The notes beneath the pieces were generated by a model, which ran no database searches, was not told the origin of the DNA, and saw nothing but the letters and a program-made list of their open reading frames with translations. The position numbers and the translations under genes were made by a program. Shown here in pieces: positions 61,627 to 64,000 of a stretch of 64,000 nucleotides of DNA. This DNA is from Rhodobacteraceae bacterium HLUCCO18 (lineage in GTDB: Bacteria; Pseudomonadota; Alphaproteobacteria; Rhodobacterales; Rhodobacteraceae). The stretch is from NCBI GenBank assembly GCA_001314805.1, contig LJSY01000014.1:16447-80446 (forward strand). The letters are read 5' to 3'. Numbering within the stretch: position 1 is the first letter of the stretch; each line of letters opens with the position of its first letter.

Positions 61627-63186
61627 TCAGGACGGGCGCGTGACCGACCAGCCGCGCAAGAGCTTGTCGAACACCGCGTTGATGTAGAGACCGTTGGACA
61701 GGTGCACCCGCAGCCCCGCCGAGGCCGGGTGATAGGCCCAGAGCGGAAACAGCGCCTGTGCGACGGCCACGAGCCCGAAGCTCAGGAGCGCCAGCACGAT
61801 CAGCGCCCATTCCAGTGGTCCCGGCGCGGGCGTGGCGGGCAGGGTGCCGGCCATCAGCCACTCCGCCCCCGTCTGCAGCGCGAAATACCCCGTTGCGGCG
61901 GCGAAGGAATAGAGCGCCGTGCGCTGGGTCAGCACCCTGGGCGCGGCATCGGCCAGACCCTGCGCCAGCAGGTAGGCCACGCCGAAGATCAGGATGGCGC
62001 CCAGCGCGATGGCCTGCGGCGACTTGCCGGTGAAGCCGAAGATCAGGCCCACGACCGCGTAGATCGCCAGCGCCAGCAAGAAGGCACGCCCCACCGCGAC
62101 CCCGTTGGGGATCGCCACGGGCCCGGGCCGCCGGATCGCGGCCACGCCGTCCACGGCCATGCCCGAGGCAAGGAAGGCATGCGCCTTGTAGAGCGAATGG
62201 GCCACGATATGCAGCAGCGCCAGCGGGAAGAGCGCGAGGCCGCATTGCAGGATCATGAAGCCCATCTGCGCCACGGTCGACCACGCCAGCGAGGTCTTGA
62301 CGGCCGATTGCGTCAGCATCACCAGCCCGCCGAAAAGCGCCGTGAACCCGCCGACCATCACCAGAACCGCAAGAACCCCGGGCGACAGCAGCATCACGTC
62401 GGCGAAGCGGATCAGGAGGAACCCGCCCGCGTTGATGACGCCCGCGTGCAGCAGCGCGGAAACCGGTGTGGGCGTCTCCATCACCTCGGTCAGCCAGCCA
62501 TGGGTCGGGAACTGCGCCGATTTCAGGATCGCGGCCAGCGCCAGCGCGCCGGCGATCCAGGTGGCGCCGGCCTGCATGTCCGCGGCGGCGGCCATGTTCA
62601 GGATCGTCGCGATGTCGCCGGTGCCGAACTGTGCGTGGAGCACCACCACCGCGACGATGAGCGCGGCATCCCCGGCCCGCGCCGTCACCCATTTCTTGCG
62701 CGCCGCACGCTGGGCGGCGACCCGGTCGGGGTAGAACAGCAGGAGCTTGTGGAGAAACACGCTGGTGAGGATCCAGGCCACGGCCAGTTGCAGCGTGTTG
62801 CCCGAGATCACCAGCATCATCACCGCCGCCAGCGTCGCGCAGAGCCAGCCGGTGAACGCGCCCTGCCGCAACTCGCCATCCATGTAGGTGGCGGCGTAGC
62901 GCAGGACGATCCAGCCCACGAACGTCACGAGAACCAGCATCACGGCGCTGACGGCGTCGAGCCGTGCGGAGATGCCGAGGCCACCGATACCGATCAGCGG
63001 ACTGGTGGCGGGTCCGTTGACGATCAGCAGAACGCCCGACAGGACCGCGACGCCCAGCGCCACGAGCGCGGCGACCTCCACGGCGCGCAGCATGTCGGCT
63101 GGGCGGAACTGCGGGGCCCTTGAGGCCAGCACAGCGGCGACGATCAGGGCGAGTGGTGCAAGGAAGGGCAGGATGGCGATCGACAC
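61627..63186 (-). CDS. dabB: Proton-conducting membrane subunit DabB
   Basis: 519 residues, mostly hydrophobic helices. Related to NADH dehydrogenase subunit L (NuoL) and MrpA: 'HGWLTEVMETPTPVSALLHAGVINAGGFLLIRF' split into helices, 'SLAWSTVAQMGFMILQCGLALF' and 'HIVAHSLYKAHAFLASG'. It uses the proton gradient to power DabA. GTG 63186 follows AAGGAGAC. The pair dabBA is known in autotrophs and also in heterotrophs that need bicarbonate for carboxylases. Confidence 0.93.
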   Translation of the reverse strand: MSIAILPFLAPLALIVAAVLASRAPQFRPADMLRAVEVAALVALGVAVLSGVLLIVNGPATSPLIGIGGLGISARLDAVSAVMLVLVTFVGWIVLRYAATYMDGELRQGAFTGWLCATLAAVMMLVISGNTLQLAVAWILTSVFLHKLLLFYPDRVAAQRAARKKWVTARAGDAALIVAVVVLHAQFGTGDIATILNMAAAADMQAGATWIAGALALAAILKSAQFPTHGWLTEVMETPTPVSALLHAGVINAGGFLLIRFADVMLLSPGVLAVLVMVGGFTALFGGLVMLTQSAVKTSLAWSTVAQMGFMILQCGLALFPLALLHIVAHSLYKAHAFLASGMAVDGVAAIRRPGPVAIPNGVAVGRAFLLALAIYAVVGLIFGFTGKSPQAIALGAILIFGVAYLLAQGLADAAPRVLTQRTALYSFAAATGYFALQTGAEWLMAGTLPATPAPGPLEWALIVLALLSFGLVAVAQALFPLWAYHPASAGLRVHLSNGLYINAVFDKLLRGWSVTRPS

Positions 63187-63390
63187 GGGGACAGTCTCCT
63201 TCTGGCCGTGGGTCGGCTTCGGTGAGGGGTAGCAGCCGCTCAGACGACAGAAAAATACATTGTTTGCGTCTTGTCGTTCGGTTTTTTAGATCGACCAGGG
63301 TGGGCGCCCACGGGTCTGCACGCGCCTGTGCCAGCGGATCGACGGGTGCCGGCACGGAGGCGCAAGGACCGGCAATATGGCGCGGGAACG

Positions 63391-63467
63391 TGGTAGGCCC
63401 GGAGGGACTCGAACCCCCAACCAAAGCGTTATGAGCGCTCTGCTCTAACCAATTGAGCTACAGGCCC
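63391..63467 (-). tRNA. tRNA with CAU anticodon (Ile2 or Met)
   Basis: 77 bases with CCA. The acceptor stem GGGCCTG pairs with CGGGCCT with one mismatch or wobble; the anticodon loop is CTCATAA (CAT). D arm AGCTCAATTGGTTAGAGC and T arm GGGGGTTCGAGTCCCTC are standard. The anticodon-stem and variable-loop context (CGCTTTGGTT) looks more like tRNA-Ile2 with lysidine than elongator Met, but this cannot be settled by eye. Confidence 0.9.
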
Positions 63468-63595
63468 GCCCGGACCCACGCTTATTGGTGGCCCGCGCGG
63501 GCGTCAAGCGCGGGCGTCCGGCGGCTCGCTTGCGCCGAGCGGGGCCTTCGCCTAGACCGAAACACACAAGCCCGTCACCGACCCGGAGACCGCCC

Positions 63596-64000
63596 ATGCC
63601 GCCCCTGTCCAGCCTCGCCCTGCGCTACGTCGCCTGGTTCGTCGGCCTGAGCATCCTCTATGGTCTGCTGGTGAATTTCGCGGCGCTGCCGTCGAGCCTT
63701 GCGACCGGCGTGATCCTGGCCTCCGCACCGGCGGCGGATGTGGGCCTTCAGGCCAGGCGCCGCGCGACGCGGGCGCTTTCGACTGCCGACTGGGCCAGGG
63801 TCTGGGGGCTCTGCATGGGCATCTACCTGCTTCTGAGCGTGGCCGGCCCGCTCATTCTGGCGGCGACGGTCGCGGGACTGCGCGAGGGGATCGGGACGCC
63901 GGGTATGGTCGAGACGACGCTCATGCTCGCCGGGGCCACGGGCGTGATGATGGCGATTTTCCTGTGGATCGGCAGCCGCGCGGCCGGGGGCCGTTCGTCG
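63596..64000 (+). CDS. ABZJ_00895-family membrane protein (cut by window edge)
   Basis: 135 codons from ATG 63596 to the window end, open throughout. Three or four membrane helices ('YVAWFVGLSILYGLLVNFAA', 'LCMGIYLLLSVAGPLILAAT', 'LAGATGVMMAIFLWIG'). The pattern 'ILASAPAADVGLQARRRATR' between helices 2 and 3 matches the ABZJ_00895 family of small bacterial membrane proteins, function unknown. The C-terminus is outside the window. Confidence 0.75.
   Translation, partial: MPPLSSLALRYVAWFVGLSILYGLLVNFAALPSSLATGVILASAPAADVGLQARRRATRALSTADWARVWGLCMGIYLLLSVAGPLILAATVAGLREGIGTPGMVETTLMLAGATGVMMAIFLWIGSRAAGGRSS

Noticed and set aside
61616..63424. 602-codon minus-strand frame overlapping dabB
   Set aside because: Arg/Ala-rich shadow of dabB; the true frame ends at 61627.

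Overview
The window looks like a chromosomal segment of a marine alphaproteobacterium of the Rhodobacteraceae (Roseobacter group). The DNA is GC-rich throughout. It carries a DMSP lyase (dddP) with all six expected metal ligands, plus typical alphaproteobacterial blocks: lptF-lptG-lptD-surA-pdxA-rsmA, prfA-prmC-DUF4167, an LdtR-type regulator, SdhE and a Fur-family regulator. A perfect FnrL-type box precedes a cytochrome c peroxidase gene.

Layout. 1-9.4 kb: end of an Lrp/AsnC regulator, a CIA30-domain exported protein, an alpha/beta-hydrolase-OsmC fusion, dddP divergent from a DUF3445 haem N-demethylase-like gene and a methyltransferase, purB, and small conserved genes. 9.4-22 kb: aspartate aminotransferase, a His/Asp-rich XRE regulator, sdhE, ldtR, fur, an EamA transporter, selO, a nucleoside hydrolase, a MaoC-phosphotransacetylase fusion with ackA, a hexapeptide transferase of the phosphonate-associated type, prfA and prmC. 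22-40 kb: DUF4167, rsmA, pdxA, surA, the LPS-transport genes lptD/G/F, pepA-holC, a Hint-domain protein, an aspartic protease, MarC, an ABC-F ATPase, a PRC-barrel protein, ndk, cytochrome c peroxidase and a TfoX C-terminal-domain protein.

40,901-56,456 is a mobile element of about 15.5 kb inserted in the 3' half of a tRNA-Asn gene and bounded by a perfect 48-bp direct repeat. It has a tyrosine recombinase, two small excisionase-type DNA-binding proteins, a primase-polymerase/VapE helicase with an adjacent array of eight 7-bp iterons (a likely replication origin), and a terminase-small-subunit-like protein. There are tandem spike-base-like proteins and many unknown small genes, but no portal, capsid or large terminase. 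This is the architecture of a phage satellite. A second, plasmid-like part (DUF2958, DUF2786, and two operons that share a duplicated UUCG-hairpin leader) and an R-M-type cargo (C5-cytosine methyltransferase, frameshifted HNH nuclease, Vsr) fill the tRNA-proximal end. Inside the methyltransferase gene a second reading frame of 156 codons starts with its own AGGAGG ribosome-binding site.

56.5-64 kb returns to chromosomal genes: a metallo-beta-lactamase-fold hydrolase, an EnvZ-like histidine kinase, a small conserved protein, the dabA-dabB inorganic carbon uptake pair, a CAU-anticodon tRNA and a partial membrane protein.

Family names come from recognising motifs and remembered family sequences; no database search was possible.
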